This document shows positions 50,715 through 59,392 of a DNA stretch of 64,000 bases, piece by piece. The notes beneath the pieces are model-generated. The model saw nothing but the letters and a program-made list of their open reading frames with translations. It was not told the origin of the DNA and searched no databases. Within the stretch, counting starts at the first letter, position 1. Each line of letters begins with the position of its first letter. The translations under genes and the position numbers were made by a program. This DNA comes from Streptomyces sulfonofaciens. GTDB taxonomy: Bacteria > Actinomycetota > Actinomycetes > Streptomycetales > Streptomycetaceae. Location: the NCBI RefSeq assembly GCF_014656295.1, contig NZ_BNCD01000018.1, positions 62,001 through 126,000 of the forward strand, read 5' to 3'.

Positions 50715-52568
50715 CTACGCCATCCACCGATCCGGTCGCGCCGTGCGCCGCCCCGTGCGGGAGCGGTCCGCCTGGGCGTACAGGAGGGCCTCGGCCTCCT
50801 CGGTGGCACGCAGCCGGGCCGGAACGGTCCGCCCGGCGCCGGTGTCCACCCGCACGTCCGCGAGGCCCGCGAACCGCTCCCAGGGGCCCTGTACCAGCCG
50901 CACGCTCTGCACCTTCGCGTGCGGCACCAGAGACACGGTGCGCCTCAGCAGTCCGCGCCGGGCGGCGAAGACGCTGTCGGTGACGGCGAACCCGTGGCCC
51001 CGCCACCACACCGGCACGCACCAGCGTGCCCGCCGGGGTGCCGGGGCGAAGTCCTGCGGCACCGTCACGCCGGGCAGCACCCGGGCGACCACGTCCTGTG
51101 CCACGGTGAGCGGCGCAACCGGCATCAAAACCGAGTTCGCCGACCCGGCCACGTCCAGCTCGACCCTGACCCAGCCGCGGCGCCGCCACAGCAGCGGCTC
51201 GACCAGCCGCACGGTCTGCACCCGCCCGGGCGGCACCGTCTCGTGGGTACGGTCGAGCAGTCCGTGGTCGATGCGGAGGCCGTCCGGCGACTCGCCCACC
51301 GTCCAGTCGTACTCGGCGACGAACCGGCCCACCGTCCGCGCGCCCGCTCCGCCGAGCAGCGGCACGGCCACCGCGATCACCGTCCAGGGGCTGTGGGTGA
51401 GCGACCAGAGCACCGGCGGGATCACCAGCGCCGTCAGTACCGGGCCCCAGGCGGTGCCGGTCAGCGCCACCGACAGCGCCAGCATCCGCGGCGGGATGCG
51501 CAGCACCTGGCGGGCCGGGGCCTCTCCGACCTCGCGGACCGCCTCCGGCGCGAAACCGGCGGCACGCGCGAGGAGTTCGGCGCGCAGGCCGCGCGCCTCC
51601 CGTTCGCCCAGGTAGGCGAGCTCGTCCTTCTTCTCCGTGCCGACGACGTCGAGCTTCAGCTTGACGACGCCGATGAAGCGGGCCAGCAGCGGCTGGGTGA
51701 CGTCCACCGCCTGCAGCCGGTCGAGCCGGATGTGCGCGGTGCGCCGGAACAGCAGCCCGGTGCGGATGCGCAGCTCGGTGTCGGTGACCGCGAAATGCGT
51801 GTACCACCAGCTCAGGAAGCCGTAGAGGGCCGCGGCGGGGATCAGTAGCGCCAGGCCCGTGACCAGTGTGGTGGTGGTCAACTGGGAGACCCGGTGCTGC
51901 GCCTGGTCGGGGTCGTGCACCGCCCAGCCGATGATCAGCGCGATGGGGGCCCAGGCGCGGCGCAGCGGGGTGACGGGGTGCAGCCGCTGCTCCGCGGCCT
52001 CGCTCCCGCCCTCTGCGGGCCTGCTCCCGCCCTCGTCCACCGCGCCCTCGCCACCGTCCTTCGTGGGCGGGCGCCCGCCCTCCGCGGGGGCGTCGCCCCG
52101 TTCCGTAGGACCGGCGCTCTCGGCGGACGCGGTGTCCTCGGCGGACGCGGCGGACGCGGCACCCCCGGCCGCCACGGTCGTCGCGCCGCCACCGCCGGGC
52201 TCGCCGCTGCCGCTGAGCGCACCGCCCCCGTCGGCCATCGGCGTCACCCGTTCCTCACCGGGCCCTCCGGCCTCACCGAGAACCCCGACATCGGCGGACA
52301 CCGCGCCCTCACCCGACACCACAGCCTCGCCGGGCACCCGGGATGAGCCCGGCACCGGGCTTGACGCGCCCGGCACCGGGCTTGACGCGCCCGGCACCGG
52401 GCTCTCGACGCCCCCGGCGCAGGCACCGGCCTCGGGCGCGCCCCCGGTCATGCCCCCGAGCACGCCCCCGGTTCCGTCCCCGCCGCCGGGCGCCGCGTCG
52501 GCGGCGCCGTCGTCGGCCTCCGAGCCTTCGCGGGACCCGGTGCCGCCATCGGGCCCCGCCCCCTTCAC
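50715..52568 (-). CDS. large bPH2-domain membrane protein (YdbT-like)
   Basis: This 617-residue protein has a disordered N-terminus (to about 205) including PVPGASS repeats. Three bacterial PH (DUF304-type) segments follow (FAVTDTELRIRTGLLFRRTAHIRLDRLQAVDV; DGLRIDHGLLDRTHETVPPGRVQTVRL; FAVTDSVFAARRGLLRRTVSLVPHAKVQSVRLVQG), interleaved with paired membrane helices. This matches YdbT of Bacillus, whose partner YdbS is small. Its GTG overlaps the stop of the small PH gene (GTGA), confirming coupling. YdbST protects against an antimicrobial peptide in Bacillus; here this is inference. Confidence 0.88.
   Translation of the reverse strand: MKGAGPDGGTGSREGSEADDGAADAAPGGGDGTGGVLGGMTGGAPEAGACAGGVESPVPGASSPVPGASSPVPGSSRVPGEAVVSGEGAVSADVGVLGEAGGPGEERVTPMADGGGALSGSGEPGGGGATTVAAGGAASAASAEDTASAESAGPTERGDAPAEGGRPPTKDGGEGAVDEGGSRPAEGGSEAAEQRLHPVTPLRRAWAPIALIIGWAVHDPDQAQHRVSQLTTTTLVTGLALLIPAAALYGFLSWWYTHFAVTDTELRIRTGLLFRRTAHIRLDRLQAVDVTQPLLARFIGVVKLKLDVVGTEKKDELAYLGEREARGLRAELLARAAGFAPEAVREVGEAPARQVLRIPPRMLALSVALTGTAWGPVLTALVIPPVLWSLTHSPWTVIAVAVPLLGGAGARTVGRFVAEYDWTVGESPDGLRIDHGLLDRTHETVPPGRVQTVRLVEPLLWRRRGWVRVELDVAGSANSVLMPVAPLTVAQDVVARVLPGVTVPQDFAPAPRRARWCVPVWWRGHGFAVTDSVFAARRGLLRRTVSLVPHAKVQSVRLVQGPWERFAGLADVRVDTGAGRTVPARLRATEEAEALLYAQADRSRTGRRTARPDRWMA
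52348..52402. repeat. 21-bp repeats in the large PH-domain gene
   Basis: Two perfect tandem copies and a partial third of CCCGGCACCGGGCTTGACGCG encode PVPGASS repeats in the disordered N-terminal region. Confidence 0.85.
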
Positions 52569-53101
52569 AGTCCCGCCGATCGGGCCTCGCCGAGCTCGGT
52601 CAGGCGGTCGCGAAGACGCTCGGCCTCCTCGGGCAGCAGTCCGGGAATGCGCGCGTCCGTGGCCGCGGCCGCGGTGTGCAGTTGCACGCTCGCCAGGCCG
52701 AAGTACCGCTCCACCGGTCCCGAGGTGACCTCCACGAGCTGCATCCTGCCGTACGGCACCACCGTCTCCTCGCGCCAGAGCACGCCCCGGCTGATGAGGA
52801 GGTCGTCGGACCGTTCGGCGTACCGCCACGAGCGCCAGTTGCGGCCCAGCATCCGCCACCCGGCCGGCAGCACCGCGGCCGGCAGGGCCGCACAGGGCGC
52901 CCAGACCGCCCCCGCGAGCAGCCACGGCACCACCCCCGCGGCCACCGCCACCGGCACCAGCCACACCACGAGCATCAGACGCCGCATGCGCAGCAGTCCG
53001 GGCGGCAGCCCCACCCACACGGGACCGGAAGCGGCCGCACCCGTTCCGGACCCGGCACCGGGGCCACCGGCGCCCGTACCCGTCCCAGTCCCCGTCTCCA
53101 T
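52565..53101 (-). CDS. small bPH2-domain membrane protein (YdbS-like)
   Basis: This 178-residue protein has a Gly/Thr-rich N-terminus, two membrane helices (about 42-80) and one bacterial PH segment (SDDLLISRGVLWREETVVPYGRMQLVEVTSGPVERYFGLASVQLHTAAA). Translational coupling with the larger PH-domain gene downstream points to a membrane complex. The ATG has TAGGCT 6 nt upstream and no Shine-Dalgarno sequence. It diverges from nuoD2. Confidence 0.88.
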   Translation of the reverse strand: METGTGTGTGAGGPGAGSGTGAAASGPVWVGLPPGLLRMRRLMLVVWLVPVAVAAGVVPWLLAGAVWAPCAALPAAVLPAGWRMLGRNWRSWRYAERSDDLLISRGVLWREETVVPYGRMQLVEVTSGPVERYFGLASVQLHTAAAATDARIPGLLPEEAERLRDRLTELGEARSAGL

Positions 53102-53113
53102 GCCGCAAGCCTA
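53102..53113 (-). promoter_or_regulatory. leaderless -10 hexamer of the PH-domain operon
   Basis: TAGGCT at 53113-53108 (minus strand) is 6 nt before the ATG at 53101. Confidence 0.5.
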
Positions 53114-53169
53114 CGTAGGGGACACTGGCCGGGGCCCCCTGGAGGAGCGACGGAGGAGAGAGCGGCGGC

Positions 53170-54321
53170 ATGAGTCCCACCACGGAGACCACGGTCGGCG
53201 TCGGCGGCGCCGCGGAGAGCACCGACATGGTGCTCAACATCGGCCCGCAGCACCCGTCGACCCATGGTGTGCTGCGGCTGCGCCTGGTGCTGGACGGTGA
53301 GCGCATCGTCGAGGCCGAGCCCGTCATCGGCTATATGCACCGCGGCGCCGAGAAGCTGTTCGAGGCCCGCGACTACCGCCAGATCATCGTGCTCGCCAAC
53401 CGCCACGACTGGCTGTCGGCGTTCTCGAACGAGTTGGGCGTCGTCCTCGCCGTCGAGCGGATGCTCGGCATGGAGGTGCCCGAGCGCGCCGTCTGGCTGC
53501 GCACCCTGCTCGCCGAGCTCAACCGCACCCTGAACCACCTGATGTTCCTGGGCTCCTATCCCCTCGAACTCGGCGGCATCACCCCGGTCTTCCACGCCTT
53601 CCGCGAGCGCGAGGAGCTGCAGAACGTGATGGAGGAGGTCTCCGGGGGCCGGATGCACTACATGTTCAACCGGGTGGGCGGCCTCAAGGAGGACCTGCCC
53701 GCCGGATGGACCGCACGCGCGCGCGTGGCGGTGGCCTCCGTACGCTCCCGGATGGACGTGTACGACCGCCTGGTGCTCGGCAACGAGATCTTCCGCGGCC
53801 GGACCAGGGGCGTGGGCGTCCTCGCGCCCGAGGCGGTGCACGCCTACGGGGTGAGCGGCCCCATCGCCCGAGCCTCCGGTGTCGACTTCGACCTCCGGCG
53901 CGACGAGCCGTACCTCGCCTACCCCGAGCTGCAGGACACCCTCCGTGTGGTCACCCGGCAGGAGGGCGACTGCCTGGCCCGCTTCGAGTGCCTCCTGGAG
54001 CAGGTGCACAACTCCCTGGAGCTGGCCGACGCCTGCCTGGACCGGCTCGCCGACCTGCCGCCCGGCCCCGTCAACCAGCGGCTGCCCAAGGTGCTCAAGG
54101 CACCGGAGGGCCACACCTACGCCTGGACCGAGAACCCGCTCGGCATCAACGGCTACTACCTGGTCTCCAAGGGCGAGAAGACCCCGTACCGGCTGAAGCT
54201 CCGCTCGGCCTCGTACAACAACATCCAGGCCCTGACCGAACTGCTGCCCGGCACCCTGGTCGCCGACATGGTGGCGATCCTCGGGTCACTGTTCTTCGTC
54301 GTCGGCGACATCGACAAGTAG
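53170..54321 (+). CDS. nuoD2: NADH-quinone oxidoreductase subunit D homologue, outside the nuo operon
   Basis: This 383-residue protein is a 49-kDa/NuoD-type subunit. It has NIGPQHPSTHGVLRL with the quinone-site His/His region, IGYMHRGAEKLFE, and a C-terminus SLFFVVGDIDK instead of the usual DxVMGEVDR. NuoD normally binds quinone at the N2 cluster interface with NuoB. No nuoB, nuoC or other complex I gene lies nearby, so it may be a spare subunit or a divergent paralogue. ATG start with GGAGGAGAG upstream. Confidence 0.9.
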   Translation: MSPTTETTVGVGGAAESTDMVLNIGPQHPSTHGVLRLRLVLDGERIVEAEPVIGYMHRGAEKLFEARDYRQIIVLANRHDWLSAFSNELGVVLAVERMLGMEVPERAVWLRTLLAELNRTLNHLMFLGSYPLELGGITPVFHAFREREELQNVMEEVSGGRMHYMFNRVGGLKEDLPAGWTARARVAVASVRSRMDVYDRLVLGNEIFRGRTRGVGVLAPEAVHAYGVSGPIARASGVDFDLRRDEPYLAYPELQDTLRVVTRQEGDCLARFECLLEQVHNSLELADACLDRLADLPPGPVNQRLPKVLKAPEGHTYAWTENPLGINGYYLVSKGEKTPYRLKLRSASYNNIQALTELLPGTLVADMVAILGSLFFVVGDIDK

Positions 54322-54388
54322 CCCCTCGCCGGCATCCACGCCATCAGCGCCGGTAGTGCCGTCAGTGCTGTCAGCGGCGGCGGTACCG

Positions 54389-55828
54389 TCAGTGCTGTCG
54401 CCGTCGATATTCGTCAGTGCCGCCCATGCCGTGGACGACGTCGCCGGCATCGGCGAGCGGGCCGGCAGGTGGACCGCCGGGCGGGGAGCCGGCCGGGAGG
54501 GCGTCCTCCGGGAGCCCCGGCGGATGCGGCATCCGCACCGGCTGCATCAGCCAGCCGAAGCCGCCGAGACCGTCCCGTGCGGTCAGCTCGGCGGCCTCGC
54601 CCGCGGCGGCCAGGGCGCGTACGTAGGCCGCGGGATCGCGGGTGGCGAGCGACAGCGGGGGCCGCCCGCCGCTCAGTCCCAGGGTGTGCAGTGCCGCACG
54701 CTGGGTGACGAGCCGGGGCCCGGGCGGCGTGCCGTCCCGACCGGGCCGGTGGCCGCCGGGGTGGTCGCTGCGGTGGTCGGCGGCGCCCTCGGCCGCGCGG
54801 CCCGCGCCGGCCGCCGCGCAGGCGTCGAGGGCGACGTGTGCGGTGATGTCGCACGAGCCGTCGGGCACCGGGGCCACCTCCCGGCCCGCCCGGAAGCCGC
54901 TGAGCGTCCCGTAGGGAGGCCGGGAGTCCCTGCGGTGCCCGTAGTCCGCGGCGACCGCGTAACCGGCCTCCAGCGTCCCCACGGCAGCCGCCCATGCCTC
55001 GTCCCTGGTCCGTCCGATCTCCGCTCGCAGTCCGGGCCGCGCCGCGAGCGGCCACCACCGTCGCAGCCACCGGGCGTCGGGCCCCTCGCCGACCGGCCCG
55101 CCGAGGACCTCGGTGCCGTCGCCGCGGACCAGGACACGGTGCGGCACACCGTCGGGGCCGGTCTCGACGATGTCCAGGGGCACGTTGTCCAGCCACTCGT
55201 TGGCGAAGAGCAGGCCCCTCACGCCCTGCGGAGGAGTGCGGCACCAGGTGACGCGGTACGCGCCCGCGTCCTCGGCGAAAGACGGGTGCGCCGCGCCGCG
55301 GACGGCCCCCACTCCCGCGGCGTGCGGGGCGTCCCGGTTCCCCGCGCCGGCTCCCGGGTGCGCGCCCGCACGCTCCACCGCGTACCCCCGCGCGCGTGCG
55401 GCCACTTCGGCGGGCAGCGCGGCAAGGACACCGCTCACCAGTTCGCCCCGGCCCGCGCCCATGTCCACGAAGGCCAGCTCGGCCGGGTGGCCCAGGGCCT
55501 CGTCGACCCGGCACAGCAGCCGCGCCACCGCCTCGGCGAACAGCCGTGAGGCGTGCACGGACGTACGGAAGTGGCCGGCCGGGCCCTCGGGCCTGCGGTA
55601 GAAACCGCCGGGCCCGTAGAGCGCCGCCTCCGCCGCCTCCCGCCAACCGGACGCCGCGCCGTCGCGCCGTCCGGGCAGGCTCCCGTCGCGCCGCCCGGGC
55701 AGGGCCGCGTCCCGTCGCCCGGACACCGCGCCGCCGGGGCCACGCGCCGGGTCCTGAGCGCCCCCGGGCGCGCCGTCGGGGGCCGGGTGCGCCCCGGCGC
55801 CGGGTCCGGGGTCCGCCTCGTCCGTCAC
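54389..55828 (-). CDS. DUF185 SAM-dependent methyltransferase (NDUFAF7/MidA-like)
   Basis: This 479-residue protein has the family pattern: ALYGPGGFYRRPEGPAGHFRTSVHAS, the SAM site FVDMGAGRGELVSGVL, LLFANEWLDNVPLDIVE and DYGH. Mitochondrial NDUFAF7 methylates an arginine of the NuoD-equivalent subunit, so its place next to a nuoD gene is notable. An N-terminal GRRDGSLPGRRDG repeat and a charged insert near 350-375 are extra. The GTG has TAGCCT 7 nt upstream and no Shine-Dalgarno sequence. It converges on nuoD2. Confidence 0.88.
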   Translation of the reverse strand: MTDEADPGPGAGAHPAPDGAPGGAQDPARGPGGAVSGRRDAALPGRRDGSLPGRRDGAASGWREAAEAALYGPGGFYRRPEGPAGHFRTSVHASRLFAEAVARLLCRVDEALGHPAELAFVDMGAGRGELVSGVLAALPAEVAARARGYAVERAGAHPGAGAGNRDAPHAAGVGAVRGAAHPSFAEDAGAYRVTWCRTPPQGVRGLLFANEWLDNVPLDIVETGPDGVPHRVLVRGDGTEVLGGPVGEGPDARWLRRWWPLAARPGLRAEIGRTRDEAWAAAVGTLEAGYAVAADYGHRRDSRPPYGTLSGFRAGREVAPVPDGSCDITAHVALDACAAAGAGRAAEGAADHRSDHPGGHRPGRDGTPPGPRLVTQRAALHTLGLSGGRPPLSLATRDPAAYVRALAAAGEAAELTARDGLGGFGWLMQPVRMPHPPGLPEDALPAGSPPGGPPAGPLADAGDVVHGMGGTDEYRRRQH

Positions 55829-55841
55829 GGGCACCAGGCTA
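55829..55841 (-). promoter_or_regulatory. leaderless -10 hexamer of the DUF185 methyltransferase gene
   Basis: TAGCCT at 55841-55836 (minus strand) stands 7 nt before the GTG at 55828. Confidence 0.5.
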
Positions 55842-55932
55842 GGCACGGTCCGGGACCTCCTCCACCTTGCGGAGTACGAGGAAGCGATACGGATCGGCCC
55901 TCCGGTTGACTCCTGCACGCAGCACGCGTCTC

Positions 55933-55945
55933 TACGCTGGGTTAC
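55933..55945 (+). promoter_or_regulatory. leaderless -10 hexamer of the histidine kinase gene
   Basis: TACGCT (55933-55938) is 7 nt before the GTG at 55946. A perfect-looking TTGACT at 55906-55911 is 21 bp upstream, too far for a standard pair. Confidence 0.45.
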
Positions 55946-57154
55946 GTGCAACGTCTCTACGACTTTCTCCGCAGACACCCGACATGGGTCGACGGCTTCT
56001 GGGCCGTCGTCCTTCTGGGTCTCGAAGTCGTGAGCCTGGTGAGCTTCCTCTCCCGGCAGGCGGAGCACAAGCCGCACGTCGCGGCGTTCCCGATCGCGCT
56101 CGCCCTGTGCGTCGCGATCGCCCTGCGCCGCCGGGTGCCGGAACAGATGCTGGTGCTCACCGTCGTGGCCGGCCTCGCCCAGGTGGCCTTCGACGTGGAT
56201 CTCATGCCGGCCGACTTCGCCATGCTGGTGATCATCTACACGGTGGCTGCGGACGGCCGGCGCTGGGCGTCGCGGTTCGGGCTCGTCGGCGGGCTGTGCG
56301 CGGCCCCGGTCGCCCAACTGGTGTGGCCCGCGACCAACAGCGCCGGCACCGTGGGCAGGCTCCTCGTCACACTCTTCCAGACCGTGCCGTTCGCGCTCGC
56401 CTGGGTGCTCGGCGACTCCATCCGCACCCGCCGCGCCTACCTGGCCCAGTTGGAGGAGCGCGCGGCCCGCCTGGAGCGAGAGCGCGAGGCGCAGTCCAAG
56501 GTCGCGGTCGCCGCGGAACGCGCCCGTATCGCGCGCGAACTCCATGACGTGGTGGCCCACAACGTCTCCGTGATGGTCGTCCAGGCGGACGGCGCCGCCT
56601 ACGTCATGGACAGCGCCCCGGACCAGGCGAGGAAGGCCCTGGAGACCATCTCGGGCACCGGGCGGCAGGCGCTCGCGGAGATGCGCCGGCTGCTGGGCGT
56701 GCTGCGCACCGGCGAGCCGCAGGAGAGCGAGGAGTACGTGCCGCAGCCCGACGTGGGCCAGCTCGACGAACTCATCGAGCAGGTGCGCACCGCGGGACTG
56801 CCGGTTGACTTCAAGGTGGAGGGCACGCCGCGCCCGCTGCCCAGCGGTGTGGAGCTGACTGCCTACCGGATCGTGCAGGAGGCGCTCACCAACACCCGCA
56901 AGCACGGCGGGAACGACGTCGGGGCGAGCGTGCGGCTGGTCTACTTCGACGACGGCCTGGGGCTGCTCGTGGAGGACGACGGCAAGGGGGCGCCGCACGA
57001 GCTGTACGAGGACGGCGGCGCGGACGGCAGGGGGCACGGCCTGATCGGCATGCGCGAGCGCGTCGGCATGGTGGGCGGCACCCTGGACGCCGGTCCGCGC
57101 CCGGGCGGAGGCTTCCGTATCAGTGCCCTGCTGCCGCTCAAACCCGCACACTGA
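55946..57154 (+). CDS. two-component sensor histidine kinase (NarL/DesK type)
   Basis: This 402-residue membrane sensor has four to five N-terminal helices (about 16-150), a short coiled linker (LEERAARLEREREAQSK), a HisKA_3 dimerisation domain with His200 in ARIARELHDVVAHNVSVM, and an HATPase domain (VQEALTNTRKHGG N-box; LLVEDDGKG; GHGLIGMRERVGMVGG). Without a large extracellular loop it probably senses a membrane or intracellular cue. The response regulator follows 112 bp downstream. Confidence 0.95.
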   Translation: MQRLYDFLRRHPTWVDGFWAVVLLGLEVVSLVSFLSRQAEHKPHVAAFPIALALCVAIALRRRVPEQMLVLTVVAGLAQVAFDVDLMPADFAMLVIIYTVAADGRRWASRFGLVGGLCAAPVAQLVWPATNSAGTVGRLLVTLFQTVPFALAWVLGDSIRTRRAYLAQLEERAARLEREREAQSKVAVAAERARIARELHDVVAHNVSVMVVQADGAAYVMDSAPDQARKALETISGTGRQALAEMRRLLGVLRTGEPQESEEYVPQPDVGQLDELIEQVRTAGLPVDFKVEGTPRPLPSGVELTAYRIVQEALTNTRKHGGNDVGASVRLVYFDDGLGLLVEDDGKGAPHELYEDGGADGRGHGLIGMRERVGMVGGTLDAGPRPGGGFRISALLPLKPAH

Positions 57155-57266
57155 TGCACCCGCACCCCGAGCGCCCCCCGCTGTCCTCACGCGCCGCCCC
57201 GACCGGACCCCGCCCCGGCGCCCGCCCCCGCTGTCGCCCGTACGCCCACGAAGGGATGTCCCCCTG

Positions 57267-58001
57267 ATGCCGTCCACCCCGCCCGCCCCGCCCCTGCCTC
57301 CCGAGCCGCCGGGGCCCGGCAGGCCGATCCGGGTGATGCTCGTCGACGACCAGGTGCTGCTGCGCACCGGCTTCCGCATGGTGCTGGCCGCACAGCCGGA
57401 CATGGAGGTGGTGGCGGAGGCCGGCGACGGTGCGGAGGCCCTCGACGTGCTGCGCGCGACCGCGGTCGACGTGGTGCTGATGGACGTCCGCATGCCGCGG
57501 CTCGACGGCGTGGAGGCCACCCGCCGGATCTGCGCCGCCGACGACCCTCCGAAGGTGCTCATCCTGACCACCTTCGACCTGGACGAGTACGCCTTCTCCG
57601 GCCTGAAGGCGGGCGCCTCGGGCTTCATGCTGAAGGACGTGCCGCCCGCGGACCTGCTGGCCGCGATACGGTCCGTGCACAGCGGTGACGCGGTGGTGGC
57701 GCCGTCCACCACCCGGCGGCTGCTGGACAGGTTCGCGCCGATGCTGCCGAACGCCGCGGGCGAGGAACCGCGGCACAAGGAGCTGCACCGGCTGACGGAG
57801 CGCGAGCGCGAGGTCATGGTGCTGGTGGCGCAGGGCCTGTCGAACGGCGAGATCGCCGCCCGCCTCGTGCTCTCCGAGGCCACCGTCAAGACGCACGTCG
57901 GGCGGATCCTCACCAAGCTGGGGCTGCGCGACCGGGTGCAGGTGGTCGTCCTCGCCTACGAGACCGGGCTGGTGCGGGCGGGCGGCGGCACCGGTTTCTG
58001 A
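57267..58001 (+). CDS. LuxR/NarL-family response regulator
   Basis: This 244-residue regulator has a receiver domain with phospho-acceptor Asp73 (VVLMDVRMP), acidic DD near the start (VMLVDDQ) and Lys in MLKDVPP. The LuxR DNA-binding domain is LTEREREVMVLVAQGLSNGEIAARLVLSEATVKTHVGRILTKLGLRDR. ATG start with GAAGGGATG upstream. It is the cognate partner of the upstream kinase. Target genes are unknown. Convergent with the ArsR-type gene, 31 bp apart. Confidence 0.95.
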   Translation: MPSTPPAPPLPPEPPGPGRPIRVMLVDDQVLLRTGFRMVLAAQPDMEVVAEAGDGAEALDVLRATAVDVVLMDVRMPRLDGVEATRRICAADDPPKVLILTTFDLDEYAFSGLKAGASGFMLKDVPPADLLAAIRSVHSGDAVVAPSTTRRLLDRFAPMLPNAAGEEPRHKELHRLTEREREVMVLVAQGLSNGEIAARLVLSEATVKTHVGRILTKLGLRDRVQVVVLAYETGLVRAGGGTGF

Positions 58002-58032
58002 CCGTGCCGGCGTCCTGCGGGCGCCGTGCGCC

Positions 58033-59151
58033 TCAGCGCAGCACGCCCTCGATGAACTCGCTGCCCAGCCGGGCCACCACGCCCAGGTCGAGCCGGTACT
58101 GCACGTAGCGGCCGCGGCGGCGGGTGGTGATCAGACCGGCCCGCTTGAGCACGGCGAGGTGCCGGGAGATCTCCGGGGCGGTCATGCCGTGCGCGTCCGC
58201 GAGTTCGCCCGTGGTGTGCGCGGCGCGCGCGAGGTGCCGGCACAGCCGCATCCGCACCGGGTGCGCGAGGGCCCTCATCCGGAGCGTCAGTTGCTCCACG
58301 GAGGGCGCGGCCGGGCCGGAGGCGGCCGGGCCGGGCGCCGCCACCGGGTAGTGCAGCACAAGCTGCCAGCCGGGGCGGTGCAGGACCATCAGGTGCGGCC
58401 AGCCCATGCTGGTGGGCACCAGGACCAGCATGCCGTCGCCGACGCCGAAGCGGCCCACGGCGAGCTTGTCCACGGTGATCGCACCGGCCGTCTCGTCGAG
58501 CACGAGCGCCGGGGAGACCGCGGGGAGCATCCCGGCGAGGCCCTTGCGGCGCAGCAGCTCCGTCTTGTGCCGTGCGTCGGCGGCGAGCTGGGGGCGCACC
58601 CGCGCCCAGGTGTCCGCGAAGAACGCCTCGTCGCAGTCCTCCAGGAGCCGGCGCAGCCAGCCGCGGACGCCGGGCGGGTCGGCGAACAGCCGTTGGGTGA
58701 AGCGCAGTTGCCGCGGGCCGCGGGCGGCGGCCAGGTCCAGCGCGTGCTGCCGGGCGCGCGGGTCACGGAGGACGGGCGCGTGCTGCCTGCCGGGGGCCGG
58801 ATCGCCGGAGAACTCCAGCGCGGCGTCGACGAACTGCTCGTCGCTGAGCCTGTCCAGGAGGTCGAGCTCCTCGGCGAGGGTGCCGCCGGGGAGCGCCGAC
58901 CTGCCGGGCAGCCCCGCGGAGGGCAGGAACACGTCCGAGTGCGAGGTGGTCCACAGGAAGTCCGCCTCGCAGAGCCGGTCGGCGAGCGAGGGGTCGAGCC
59001 GCGCGGAGACGGCGGTGGCCCACGACTGGAGCCCCGGGTGGTGGTCCGGCACGGCACGCGCGTGCAGCGCCATGCCGAGCTCCGCGAGGGGCGAGGGCAC
59101 GACGGCGATCCGCTCCGGGGGCAGCCCCCTGATGTCGATGCGCACGCTCAT
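58033..59151 (-). CDS. ArsR-type regulator with long N-terminal domain (DUF5937-like)
   Basis: This 372-residue protein has an N-terminal domain of about 260 residues (MSVRIDIRGLPPERIAVVPSPLAELGMALHA...), common in actinobacterial ArsR-like proteins. The C-terminal winged helix is TLRMRALAHPVRMRLCRHLARAAHTTGELADAHGMTAPEISRHLAVLKRAGLITTRRRGRYVQYRLD. Metal-binding cysteines of classical ArsR are lacking. The ATG of MSVRID is preferred; an ATG three codons earlier exists. A dyad at 59191 is a likely operator. Confidence 0.88.
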   Translation of the reverse strand: MSVRIDIRGLPPERIAVVPSPLAELGMALHARAVPDHHPGLQSWATAVSARLDPSLADRLCEADFLWTTSHSDVFLPSAGLPGRSALPGGTLAEELDLLDRLSDEQFVDAALEFSGDPAPGRQHAPVLRDPRARQHALDLAAARGPRQLRFTQRLFADPPGVRGWLRRLLEDCDEAFFADTWARVRPQLAADARHKTELLRRKGLAGMLPAVSPALVLDETAGAITVDKLAVGRFGVGDGMLVLVPTSMGWPHLMVLHRPGWQLVLHYPVAAPGPAASGPAAPSVEQLTLRMRALAHPVRMRLCRHLARAAHTTGELADAHGMTAPEISRHLAVLKRAGLITTRRRGRYVQYRLDLGVVARLGSEFIEGVLR

Positions 59152-59190
59152 GGGGTCCATGGTGCCCGGCGGGTCCGACAGCGCTGCCGC

Positions 59191-59213
59191 CGATTGACGG
59201 CCGGCGTCAATCG
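59191..59213. promoter_or_regulatory. dyad operator upstream of the ArsR-type gene
   Basis: CGATTGACG and CGTCAATCG are perfect 9-bp arms around GCCGG, 40-62 bp before the start codon. The right arm supplies TTGACG on the minus strand, a possible -35, so binding would occlude the promoter. Confidence 0.55.
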
Positions 59214-59392
59214 GCGCGACCCGCGCCGTCGGGCCCCGCCGGCCGCGGTGCCGGGGCGTCCGACGGCGCGGGGCACGGGCCGCCGGGCCGTCGACCGGGC
59301 CCGCCGGGCGGGACGGCACGGGGCCAGGCGGGTGGCAGGGGTGCCGGGCCGTGGACGGACCGGCCCCGCGGACTGCACGGGGCGCCGGGCCG

